Shown here: positions 49,028 to 56,005 of the stretch, one piece after another
How the letters are laid out: the number at the start of each line of letters is the position of its first letter
Numbering within the stretch: position 1 is the stretch's first letter
Assembly: GCA_017446775.1 (NCBI GenBank)
Contig: JAFSQE010000007.1
Location: 41,448 to 105,447, forward strand
Reading direction: 5' to 3'
Length of the DNA: 64,000 nt
From: Bacteroidales bacterium
GTDB lineage: Bacteria; Bacteroidota; Bacteroidia; Bacteroidales; UBA932
Translations under genes and position numbers: made by a program
The notes under the pieces: model-generated
What the model was told of the DNA's origin: nothing
Databases searched by the model: none
Seen by the model: only the letters and a program-made list of their open reading frames with translations

Positions 49028-49462
49028 CTATTCTTTGCCGAACCATTGGTCAATATCATCATTGGTAATGTCGAAGACATAATGGATGCCAGGTCCATAT
49101 TTTGAGAAGTTATCCAGCTTCTGGTAGTGGGAGAATACACAAGGATTTCTCTCAAAATCTGATTCTTGAGTGAAATGAATGCTTTTGCCATTGCACTCCA
49201 TAGTCATAGACAATGGGGTAAAATATGCTGGCTCATTCTTCTGCATTTCATTGTTGACGTGATAATACTCTTCATGAGGCTGTAGTGTGAATTCTGTTTC
49301 TGGCCAAAAGCGGCTATCTCCACCGTTATTGATCTCAGAAAAAGAAAGCACGTAGTTCGTTTCATTGATGAGTTTGACCGTACGAGTGGGCGAAGACTTT
49401 TGACTACGGATACAAGAGCATATCATCAATACGGTCAGCAATGCGAATACAAGCTTTTTCAT
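49028..49462 (-). CDS. Small lipoprotein of unknown function, accessory
   Basis: A 144-residue predicted lipoprotein (MKKLVFALLTVLMICSC, lipobox Cys17). The mature part has no recognised family. TRTVKLINETNYVLSFSEINN suggests a beta-sandwich start. The start is chosen for the signal peptide. Its own full-consensus promoter and its lower GC than the flanking core suggest it is an independently expressed addition to the element (a moron). Confidence 0.65.
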   Translation of the reverse strand: MKKLVFALLTVLMICSCIRSQKSSPTRTVKLINETNYVLSFSEINNGGDSRFWPETEFTLQPHEEYYHVNNEMQKNEPAYFTPLSMTMECNGKSIHFTQESDFERNPCVFSHYQKLDNFSKYGPGIHYVFDITNDDIDQWFGKE

Positions 49463-49483
49463 GGGGCATATCTTATTGTAGTA

Positions 49484-49514
49484 CAAAACTACTGATAATA
49501 GGTCAATCCGCAAA
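49484..49514 (-). promoter_or_regulatory. Consensus promoter of the small lipoprotein
   Basis: On the minus strand TTTG (49511-49514) and TAGTTTTG (49484-49491) are exactly 19 bp apart. The ATG lies 21 bp further on. Confidence 0.75.
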
Positions 49515-49516
49515 AC

Positions 49517-49549
49517 AAAACGCCCCCACCGTCTTCCTCGGCAGGGACG
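49517..49549 (-). terminator. Terminator of the cargo block
   Basis: CGCCCCCACCG (49521-49531) pairs with CGGCAGGGACG (49539-49549) with one G-T pair and one mismatch. On the minus strand it is followed by TTTTGTTTT. It lies past the decayed 3' end described at 49573-49657. Confidence 0.75.
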
Positions 49550-49572
49550 TCATTGTTAATAGAGAGTGTCAG

Positions 49573-49657
49573 TCGCAGTAGCCTTTCCAGCCTATGCACC
49601 TGCAGTCCAGGTTGCGTCCGCGAGCATAACGCCGGACTTCTAGCCGGTGGCGGAGTT
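49573..49657 (-). pseudogene. Decayed 3' end of a virion-like gene (copy of the 52166-52858 gene)
   Basis: About 70 of 85 bases match 52147-52231, the last codons and downstream bases of the 230-residue virion-like gene. Translated on the minus strand it reads NSATG-stop-KSGVMLADATWTAGA, against NSSTGEKSGTMLAEATWTAGA in the intact gene. GAG has become TAG. The upstream part of this copy is gone and is replaced by the end of a cargo gene. It marks a junction where new DNA replaced most of a paralogue. Confidence 0.8.
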
Positions 49658-49660
49658 TAA

Positions 49661-50125
49661 TTACTTGGATTGAGAATCGATCTCAATAAGCCGGGCCTTC
49701 TTCTCTTTTGAGAGCTCGTGAAGGTCATATTCTTTTCCGTTGGCCAAGTCCTCGTAATCGAAGTAACGAGCCAGGATGCGACCGTCTTTCCTCCGGGTAT
49801 AGATATCCACTATTGCACCGCCATTAACTCTGGGATTGTGCTCCAGAGTATCAGACCTGCCGTCCAGAAAAGCGAGTATCTCATCTTTGCAGTTACGCGA
49901 TACAAGTATCTCCCTCAGAGAGAACAGTCCGTTTTGTCCTTCGATTCGATATCCGTGGCGGGACAATGGAATCATACAGAGCAGGCAAAAGAGTAGCGCA
50001 TATCCAACTCCGGCCATACCTTTACCAAGCCATATAAAAGCGATTGATACGGCCAGCATTCCGGCCATAACAACGATATCAAGAGGTGCATAAACCTGCT
50101 TGACTTTGTCTGTGTGCTTTTTCAT
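49661..50125 (-). CDS. Small membrane protein, paralogue of its upstream neighbour
   Basis: A 154-residue protein with two adjacent membrane helices (about 14-54) and a soluble C-terminal domain. The C-terminal part aligns with that of the gene at 50122-50562: both have a GG[AV]I-then-[DE]xYxxx pattern, a central FD[YF], and a basic end. The family was not recognised. The start overlaps the upstream stop as ATGA, so they are translationally coupled and may form a heteromer. It is part of the cargo block. Confidence 0.65.
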   Translation of the reverse strand: MKKHTDKVKQVYAPLDIVVMAGMLAVSIAFIWLGKGMAGVGYALLFCLLCMIPLSRHGYRIEGQNGLFSLREILVSRNCKDEILAFLDGRSDTLEHNPRVNGGAIVDIYTRRKDGRILARYFDYEDLANGKEYDLHELSKEKKARLIEIDSQSK

Positions 50126-50562
50126 TTCAGTTTAGATATCAGTTTATCGGCTCTGGGGCCTACCAGCTTTACTACATCTGTTGCAGGCTGATAATTATAA
50201 TTGGAGAAATCGAACAGCTGGGTATATGCAATACCCGCCGCCTTGTTGTAGTAGGTCTCAATGCGGATGACCCCGCCGATAGCACGGTCATCTATCTGGG
50301 GTTCGACATCCTGTCCATCAAGGAAATCCACAATAGACTGACGGCAGGAACGGGGAACATCCATCGCCTTTTTCTTAAGGACTGGCCCGGTGCCGTTGGC
50401 CAGGTAGCCACTCTTATAGAACAAAAGCATAAGTATACCGCAGATACCCACGAATATGCCAAGACCGGTATTCAGAAAGTACAGGCCAATTCCTGCTGCG
50501 ATTGTGATACCGGAAATAAGCCAGTCCTTTCCGGTGTGGACTCTTTTGAAAGTTGTTTCCAT
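50122..50562 (-). CDS. Small membrane protein, paralogue of its downstream neighbour
   Basis: A 146-residue protein with two hydrophobic helices (about 13-50) followed by a soluble domain. The start is the ATG before ETTFKRVHTG; an earlier in-frame codon lies within the antiporter gene. The C-terminal domain resembles that of the next gene. No family was recognised. It lies 11 bp after the antiporter, with which it is probably co-transcribed. Confidence 0.65.
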   Translation of the reverse strand: METTFKRVHTGKDWLISGITIAAGIGLYFLNTGLGIFVGICGILMLLFYKSGYLANGTGPVLKKKAMDVPRSCRQSIVDFLDGQDVEPQIDDRAIGGVIRIETYYNKAAGIAYTQLFDFSNYNYQPATDVVKLVGPRADKLISKLK

Positions 50563-50573
50563 ATTGATGATAG

Positions 50574-51527
50574 TTATAATCTGTTGAATAAGAATATGTA
50601 ATATGCGATGAAGCAAAGCAGCATCACGGCTCCTTCCCAGCGGTCAATCCGATTCTTGCGGCCCGTATAGGCCCAGATGAGGAGCAGCAGTGCGCTTGCA
50701 ATCAGTATGGACGCATCGACAAAGGTCATCGATGCGAAAGAGAGAGGGGTGATGACGGAAGCAGCGCCGAGAATCAGCAGGGCGTTGAACACGTTCGACC
50801 CCAGGATATTCCCGAGCGCGAGCTGGTCTTTCCCTTTGGCGGCTGCCACTACGCTGGTGGCCAGCTCGGGAAGAGACGTTCCGCCGGCAAGGATAGTCAC
50901 AGCAATGAACTTGTCACTGACACCCAGCTGCCGTGCCAGGTCGGTCGCATTGTCCACGAAGAGGTTCCCGCCGAAGATGAGTCCGGCAAGTCCCAGGGCA
51001 ATCAGGCCGATGGCTTTCCACAGTGGGAACTGCTTTTGTCCGGAAGTTTCCTCTGCATTGCCGCCGTCCGTCTTGAAGCAATAGAACAGGTATCCGGCGA
51101 ACAGAAGCAGGAGCAGGACGCCCTCCCAGCGGGAGAGCATATCCGGCCGCCCGGTGCCCAGCAGGGAGTCGGCCATCCCGAGGCCGAGCAGCACGAGCGT
51201 AACCGCCAGGCAGATGGGAATGTCCCGACGCCGGTTCTTGTCCTTCATGGATACGGGCAGGATCAGGGCCGTCAGTCCCAGGATGAACAGGGTATTGAAT
51301 ATGTTGGAGCCCACGACATTCCCCACGGAAATGTCGGCATTGCCCTCGATGGCACCGGTCAGGCTGACCACGAGTTCGGGGCACGAAGTCCCGAATCCTA
51401 CGATGGTCAGGCCGATGACGAATTCGCTCACGCCGGCCCTACGTGCAACCGAAGAGGCTCCGTCAACCAGCCAGTCTGCGCCCAGGACGATGAGCCCCAG
51501 GCCGACCAGCAGCAATATGACAGTCAT
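50574..51527 (-). CDS. Calcium/sodium antiporter (CaCA superfamily, YrbG-like)
   Basis: A 317-residue inner-membrane exchanger with about ten helices. The two inverted alpha-repeats are clear: GFGTSCPELVVS with GNVVGSNIFNTLFILG (about residues 47-85), and AGGTSLPELATS with GNILGSNVFNALLILG (about 210-255). The Glu in each PEL is the expected ion ligand. It exports Ca2+ (or another cation) against Na+ or K+/Na+. It is the main cargo gene inside the phage-like element and has no obvious phage role. Confidence 0.93.
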   Translation of the reverse strand: MTVILLLVGLGLIVLGADWLVDGASSVARRAGVSEFVIGLTIVGFGTSCPELVVSLTGAIEGNADISVGNVVGSNIFNTLFILGLTALILPVSMKDKNRRRDIPICLAVTLVLLGLGMADSLLGTGRPDMLSRWEGVLLLLLFAGYLFYCFKTDGGNAEETSGQKQFPLWKAIGLIALGLAGLIFGGNLFVDNATDLARQLGVSDKFIAVTILAGGTSLPELATSVVAAAKGKDQLALGNILGSNVFNALLILGAASVITPLSFASMTFVDASILIASALLLLIWAYTGRKNRIDRWEGAVMLLCFIAYYIFLFNRL

Positions 51528-51591
51528 TGCTGATAATCTGTAAATGCGTTTGTATTAATTGAATAGTCCAGTTCTGATAGGCAACGGACCG

Positions 51592-52041
51592 CTACAAACG
51601 CAGGCAGCAGATAGAATAGATGTATCGGAAAAGAGATTGAACCCCATCGGTCTTTGGGAACAGTGCCGACAAGAAGGGATTGAAATTGTGTGTGTCGATG
51701 ATTTTTCCGGTGCGGACCAGTCGGGACGTGGTCTTGGGAGAAGGATTGATTCTCCTGCCTGTCTGATTAACGCGTATGGAACTGAAATGGCTGTTTGAAT
51801 TGCCGGAGAAGGTATTGCCCACCGCACCGGTGATGCACATCTCCTTGCCCAGAGAAGTCTGTGTGCCATCGGATGGTGTTTCCGTATTATGCACTGAAAT
51901 GCGATTCTCTTGAGACTTGAAGAAAAACGCATCGGCAGCACCATTCCTGCTCCCTAAAAAGAGCGACAGGCAAAAAGTCAATATGACAGCCAGTGACTTC
52001 ACAAAGCAAATGTAATGGTTTTTCTCAATGTTTTTATTCAA
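51592..52041 (-). CDS. Small secreted protein, function unknown
   Basis: About 149 residues from a TTG at 52041, or 136 from a GTG at 52002; no ATG fits. A hydrophobic signal-like helix (FVKSLAVILTFCLSLFLGSRNG) is followed by a Ser/Thr/Asn-rich chain that includes MCITGAVGNTFSGNSNSHFSS and ends YIYSICCLRL. No domain was recognised. It is 64 bp upstream of the antiporter gene on the same strand, so it may belong to that transport unit. The start and even the reality of the gene are uncertain. Confidence 0.5.
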   Translation of the reverse strand: MNKNIEKNHYICFVKSLAVILTFCLSLFLGSRNGAADAFFFKSQENRISVHNTETPSDGTQTSLGKEMCITGAVGNTFSGNSNSHFSSIRVNQTGRRINPSPKTTSRLVRTGKIIDTHNFNPFLSALFPKTDGVQSLFRYIYSICCLRL

Positions 52042-52071
52042 AGATGAGCATATCGCCACGGAAATGTAACC

Positions 52072-52125
52072 ACAAAGTAGCCCAACTTTGAAACACAAAC
52101 CCCTCCACAGATGCCTGTAGAGGGG
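52072..52125 (-). terminator. Terminator of the late operon, with inverted copy of the tRNA-side sequence
   Basis: CCCCTCCACAG (52100-52110) pairs with CTGTAGAGGGG (52115-52125), with TTTGTGTTT after it on the minus strand. The bases beyond (AAAGTTGGGCTAC on the minus strand) resemble the AAAGTTGGCTAC that follows the terminator at 48113-48146. The two ends therefore form an imperfect inverted repeat of about 50 bp. Confidence 0.75.
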
Positions 52126-52165
52126 CCTTGGGTGATTCTTAATGTAGCGCAGTGGCCTTTCCAGC

Positions 52166-52858
52166 CTATGCACCAGCAGTCCAGGTGGCTTCGGCCAGCA
52201 TGGTGCCAGACTTCTCACCGGTGGAGGAGTTGACATAGAAGTAGCGGAAGAACACCTTGGGTGCACCAGCGCTCAGAGCACCGTACTTCGCTGCATACTC
52301 GGTGTGGATATCCACTGCTGCTGCAGTGGGCTCTTCCACCATCTTGATGTTGGCAGCCTTGCTGTAAGCGCGGCTTACGCCATTGCTCTGGCCTTCGGTG
52401 GCCTCGATAACCAGGAAGATACCGCCATTGTCGGCGATTGCCTGATCCAGCTTGAAGGTGAAAGTGTTACCCTGGCACACGATGGTGGCAGAGGAAGGAG
52501 TCTCCACACCTGCGAGAGTGGGCGGAGTGGTCAGGATGTTGCCGCCGCAGAATACCACCCAGTAGTTCAGCCTCATAAAGAGGTTGCAACCGGATATCTT
52601 GCCCTTGGTTCCGAGGACAGAGCGACCCTCTGCAGTGTTGGCGGCAGCGTTCCACGCGAGAATCTGCGCGCTGGTGAGACCTTTCCAAGCCTGGCTCAGC
52701 TGCTTGAACACAGACTTGACGGATGCCTGGTAGCTAGTGCGGGTGCTCCCGCCGTAGCCACGGTTGCGGATGTACTTACGGCTCTTGACCTTCGCTGCGG
52801 TCACGCCCTTGGCGGAGCCAGACATCTCTTCGAAAGCGATAGAAGGAATGTACTTCAT
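52166..52858 (-). CDS. Virion-like protein, paralogue of the 54359-55423 product
   Basis: A 230-residue protein, last of the late operon. Its first 95 residues align with those of the 354-residue protein upstream: PSIAFxxxSGSAKxVTAxxV at the start, AWNxxAxxxxxxxxLGxxxxISGxNL near 70-90, and QSNGVSxxxSK near 155. Short N-terminal basic tags followed by a helical QAWKxLTxxQxxAWN segment are seen in structural proteins of Bacteroidetes phages, so a virion role is inferred. The catalytic potential is nil as far as seen. A decayed copy of its 3' end lies at 49573-49657. Confidence 0.65.
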   Translation of the reverse strand: MKYIPSIAFEEMSGSAKGVTAAKVKSRKYIRNRGYGGSTRTSYQASVKSVFKQLSQAWKGLTSAQILAWNAAANTAEGRSVLGTKGKISGCNLFMRLNYWVVFCGGNILTTPPTLAGVETPSSATIVCQGNTFTFKLDQAIADNGGIFLVIEATEGQSNGVSRAYSKAANIKMVEEPTAAAVDIHTEYAAKYGALSAGAPKVFFRYFYVNSSTGEKSGTMLAEATWTAGA

Positions 52859-52869
52859 AATAGTAAAGG

Positions 52870-53331
52870 TTAATGGTTAAGGTATATTTTTAATGAAACG
52901 TAAAGTCCAAATAATAGTGTCATCACAATGGCTAGCCCGCCAATCTTAAGCTTGACCCTCTGCCAGAACGTGAGCGGTTTCTCCACTTCGACCGTCTCCG
53001 GCACCACAATCTCCTGGGTCCTGATGGAGTCCCGGTAGATGATCTTCTTTTCCACACTCACCGGCAGCTTGACGGGTTTCGTCTGGAGGCTGTGGCGGAG
53101 CACCCCTGCCGAGACAACCGCTTCACTCTTGGCGTATGCATTCTCCAGCTGGGAGACGGTGTCCAGGGTGACATTGTGCTCTATGACCACCGGCAGCTCC
53201 ACGACTGCCGTGTCGTGTACCGTCTCTGTGACGTAGCGCACTTCCACGGTGTTGTTACCGGCTACCGGCTTCGCGACTGCGCAGCTCACTGCGACCATCA
53301 GGAGGAGTATGTATGTCAAAAACTGTCTCAT
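52870..53331 (-). CDS. Unimolecular spanin-like lipoprotein
   Basis: A 153-residue protein with a lipoprotein-like signal (LLLMVAVSC, Cys17) at one end and a membrane helix at the other (about 129-149, GGLAIVMTLLFGLYVSL). The middle is predicted extended and helical with few hydrophobics. One protein tethered to the outer membrane by lipid and to the inner membrane by a C-terminal helix is the layout of phage u-spanins, which fuse the membranes in the last lysis step. Its ATG overlaps the holin-like gene stop as ATGA. The Ala at -3 of the lipobox is slightly unusual. Confidence 0.68.
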   Translation of the reverse strand: MRQFLTYILLLMVAVSCAVAKPVAGNNTVEVRYVTETVHDTAVVELPVVIEHNVTLDTVSQLENAYAKSEAVVSAGVLRHSLQTKPVKLPVSVEKKIIYRDSIRTQEIVVPETVEVEKPLTFWQRVKLKIGGLAIVMTLLFGLYVSLKIYLNH

Positions 53332-53597
53332 ATCTCTTCATCCGGGGTTTTGTCAACCTTGTGCCTGAGCTCCGCCTCAAACCTCCGGAACTTTACATCG
53401 TATCCGGCCTTGACGCCCAGGATCGCCCCACACAACACCAGCAGCTCACTCACAATCGATATTGCCGAGTTGGCAATCTCCCCCAGGGGCTCTATGAAGA
53501 ATAGACACATAGCCGCTATGGTCACGCCGCTGCTGAAGCTCGCAACTGCGATAATGCCCTGCAGTCTGGTCAGCTCTATGTGATTCCTGGTCTTCAT
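53328..53597 (-). CDS. Holin-like small membrane protein
   Basis: An 89-residue protein with two hydrophobic helices (about 16-36 and 44-64) and a charged C-terminus rich in Arg, Lys and Glu. Size, topology and position (coupled to the spanin-like gene, in an element carrying a signal-less amidase) fit a class II-type holin. Holins share little sequence, so this is inference from context. Confidence 0.65.
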   Translation of the reverse strand: MKTRNHIELTRLQGIIAVASFSSGVTIAAMCLFFIEPLGEIANSAISIVSELLVLCGAILGVKAGYDVKFRRFEAELRHKVDKTPDEEI

Positions 53598-53602
53598 TGT
53601 TA

Positions 53603-54343
53603 TTACTCTTGAGTATCCCGTACGAGGAAAGCGAACACAAACGGTTTAGGGTAGCCTTCGCAAAAGTTGTACATACGCTCCTGCATCGTGAACACACCTC
53701 CCTCTATGTGAGCCTCGCTCATACCGCTCACTTGAGGATTGTAAGCATTCACACCGCCGATGAAAGCAACGTCAGCTGCGGCATCTGTTGGAAAGTTTAC
53801 CAGCGTAGTCTCCCACGGGAGCTTATCGTAGTTGCGAGTGCAATTCTGAAGTGTCATACACAGGAATACCCAATGTTCGTCAGTCACGAAATAAGAAAGG
53901 TCGGACATATACAGGTACGGATCATCCTGATGTGTCTGAAGCATCGTCCTCTGCATCTTCTGGGGAGGATTGCCGTTGTTCAGAGTTGCATACATAGCGC
54001 TAATGATAATGGTCACAACGCCCTTGTTGTTAAAGAGCGGGTGACGCTCAATCACGATGGTATTCTTGTCGGCGACCTTGGACTTCAGTACGGTGCCGCC
54101 GTCGCAGTTCACCGTCTCGCCATTGATGGTGCGCCTGTCAGTGAAGAGAATCGCAACCGGCACTTCCACGCTGCGTCCTATGCTCAAGTCAGGCACCTTA
54201 ATCTCCATCCTGGATGCAGCCAGATAAGCTGCCGAGCTGGTGTCCACCGTAAACTTGGAGTTCAGTATGACATACTTGTCACACTGATAATCCTTGAACT
54301 GGATCTGGCCTGCGCCGAAATTATTTGATGTAGAAATGAACAT
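53603..54343 (-). CDS. Conserved-looking protein of the late operon, unknown
   Basis: A 246-residue soluble protein without signal peptide or membrane helix. No family was recognised. The sequence is beta-rich (IQFKDYQCDKYVILNSKFTV; IEVP-type strands) and has cysteines near residues 21, 80, 163 and 170. It lies between two genes of the late operon with gaps of 15 and 5 bp. A structural or receptor-binding role is possible from context only. Confidence 0.6.
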   Translation of the reverse strand: MFISTSNNFGAGQIQFKDYQCDKYVILNSKFTVDTSSAAYLAASRMEIKVPDLSIGRSVEVPVAILFTDRRTINGETVNCDGGTVLKSKVADKNTIVIERHPLFNNKGVVTIIISAMYATLNNGNPPQKMQRTMLQTHQDDPYLYMSDLSYFVTDEHWVFLCMTLQNCTRNYDKLPWETTLVNFPTDAAADVAFIGGVNAYNPQVSGMSEAHIEGGVFTMQERMYNFCEGYPKPFVFAFLVRDTQE

Positions 54344-54358
54344 ATCTCTTGAGTGTTA

Positions 54359-55423
54359 TTATTCATATCTGATACCCACGCCGAACACATGTGAGGGGTG
54401 TCCGTAATTGCCTCCCATAGTTGAGATGGCAATCTGGTCATACTTCTTGCTATGCTTCACTTCCACAATGCAGAGCTGAACCTTCAGGTTCCCGTTAGCA
54501 TCAGTGCTCCTGGCGACGCAGTAGAACGGCCCTCTGACCTGTTCCGGAAATTCAGTGTTCAGGTATAGTGAAGAATATCCCTCAGTCGCACCGGCGATGC
54601 ACACTGCATCTATATAAGCGGCGGATATACCGGTAGAGAAGTCAAGGTCATAGTCAGTCACTGAGCTGGTTTTTCCCTCGTACAAATCCATCTCGTTGAA
54701 TTTGAAGCGGACAGTCAGACCTTCGATGGCTGCCTCCTCATCCGTGATGCAGGTTATTGCATCCTGAATCGTAAAGCCAGTCACACCAGTGTTGGTGTTT
54801 AGCCAATACATCTCAAGGAACACCTTTTCGCCCAGAGCAGGCTGCACGCCGATGGTGGAGAAATAGAGCTTGGTAACATCGGCGTCACCCCAATCCTCCT
54901 CCATACCGGGGGAGATAATCACTGTCTTACTCCAGCCCTTGCTCACACCGTTACTCTGGCCGCCGGACATCCTCACCACCAACTTGAACGGCAACTCCTC
55001 GTGCTCGACTCCCTTGATGATGACGGCCGTAGGGGTAACCCAAGCTGCCTCATACACCACGTTCGGCACTGCACGCAGGGCAGCAGGGGCGTCAGCCATA
55101 ATGCTGTACCCAGCCATCACACGGTTGTAGTTGAGCTTTATATACAGGTTCAGCCCGGAGATCTCTGCCGCCTCACCCAGTATGGTCTTACTCTTGACCC
55201 CCTTTGCCAGGGTATTCCAGGCAGCCATCTGCTCAGCTGTCAGGGTCTGAAACGACTTCGAAATTTGCCGGAGCGATGCGCGACGCACCAGCTGGACAGG
55301 CGTGGCCATACCTGTTGGCCACGTTCTGCAAGAAAGGATGCTACGGCCGTGCACATGGCGGGCCGTAACATCCTTGGCAGAACCGGAGAATCCCGAGAAG
55401 GCTATGGAAGGGCGAACTATCAT
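54359..55423 (-). CDS. Virion-like protein, first gene of the late operon
   Basis: A 354-residue protein whose first 200 residues are homologous to the 230-residue protein at 52166-52858 (shared PSIAF-FSGSAK start, ISGLNLYIKLNY, SGGQSNGVSKGWSK). It carries an extra C-terminal domain (about 230-354) with beta-strand character, ending HVFGVGIRYE. One protein with and one without the extra domain would fit short and long forms of a virion component. The upstream region has the shared box at 55479-55498 but no TAnnTTTG box. Confidence 0.65.
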   Translation of the reverse strand: MIVRPSIAFSGFSGSAKDVTARHVHGRSILSCRTWPTGMATPVQLVRRASLRQISKSFQTLTAEQMAAWNTLAKGVKSKTILGEAAEISGLNLYIKLNYNRVMAGYSIMADAPAALRAVPNVVYEAAWVTPTAVIIKGVEHEELPFKLVVRMSGGQSNGVSKGWSKTVIISPGMEEDWGDADVTKLYFSTIGVQPALGEKVFLEMYWLNTNTGVTGFTIQDAITCITDEEAAIEGLTVRFKFNEMDLYEGKTSSVTDYDLDFSTGISAAYIDAVCIAGATEGYSSLYLNTEFPEQVRGPFYCVARSTDANGNLKVQLCIVEVKHSKKYDQIAISTMGGNYGHPSHVFGVGIRYE

Positions 55424-55478
55424 AGGAGGTTATAATCTGTTATAGCAATTCGTAACTTATTGTCTAAGTGCGAATTTC

Positions 55479-55498
55479 AGTACAATATGTGATAATAA
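55479..55498 (-). promoter_or_regulatory. Putative late box upstream of the late operon
   Basis: On the minus strand this reads TTATTATCACATATTGTACT, identical to the amidase box in 19 of 20 positions. It ends 55 bp before the first late gene. Confidence 0.65.
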
Positions 55499-55902
55499 AA
55501 ATTATTTAATCATCTCAATTCCAATCATTTACAGATAATTGCTATATGGGTAGCAATGTTACCCGCATAAGCGGTACATTCCGACACTGGGTGACAAAAA
55601 GAGGTTATCACATTGAAACAGTAAGACAACAATACGGAGACCGAGAAAAACCCTTATGATTTGCTTTGTAACTTGAATAACTGGAGAGGGGCGCTTCTAT
55701 TTTTTAACCTCCGGGGTGTGCATAACTTTTTTTAAAAAAATTCGCACGCCCATAACCCTTGCCGACTGATATCGGCCGTATGGGGAAGAGGCTTAGTCCA
55801 ACTCGCACATTAACGGCTATCCATTGGATTTTGAGAGGGTTATTTCGGGTAACAATATTGTTCTAAAACACTTTCGTAGTGCCCTAAAACTGCGATTTTC
55901 GG

Positions 55903-55935
55903 TTTTCATATTATCACATTTTGATTATACTTTTG
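55903..55935 (+). promoter_or_regulatory. Promoter of the HTH gene with embedded operator
   Basis: TACTTTTG at 55928-55935 fits TAnnTTTG, with a TTTC about 20 bp upstream as an imperfect -33 box. ATTATCACATTTTGATTA (55910-55927) fills the spacer exactly. A second site, CTATCACATTTTAATTA, lies at 55980-55996, just before the start codon. Confidence 0.6.
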
Positions 55936-56005
55936 AAACTGCTGTCAGAGCGACAGCAGGACGTCGCGACTCCTTTTCACTATCACATTTTAATTACCCA
56001 CAACT

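Larger units (their letters stand above)
55424..56005. promoter_or_regulatory. Control region between late operon and replication module
   Basis: A 582-bp AT-rich gap with many dyads and no credible gene. ATTGCTA (55538-55544) pairs with TAGCAAT (55551-55557). CCGC/GCGG lies at 55563-55575. GGGTGTGC and GCACGCCC flank a T7A7 palindrome at about 55713-55750. GCCGA/TCGGC lies at about 55761-55776. CTGCTGTC (55939-55946) pairs with GACAGCAG (55952-55959), and GTCGCGAC lies at 55963-55970. TATCACATT-type sites are at 55484, 55605, 55911 and 55981. The set could combine operators and a replication origin; neither is proven. Confidence 0.55.
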
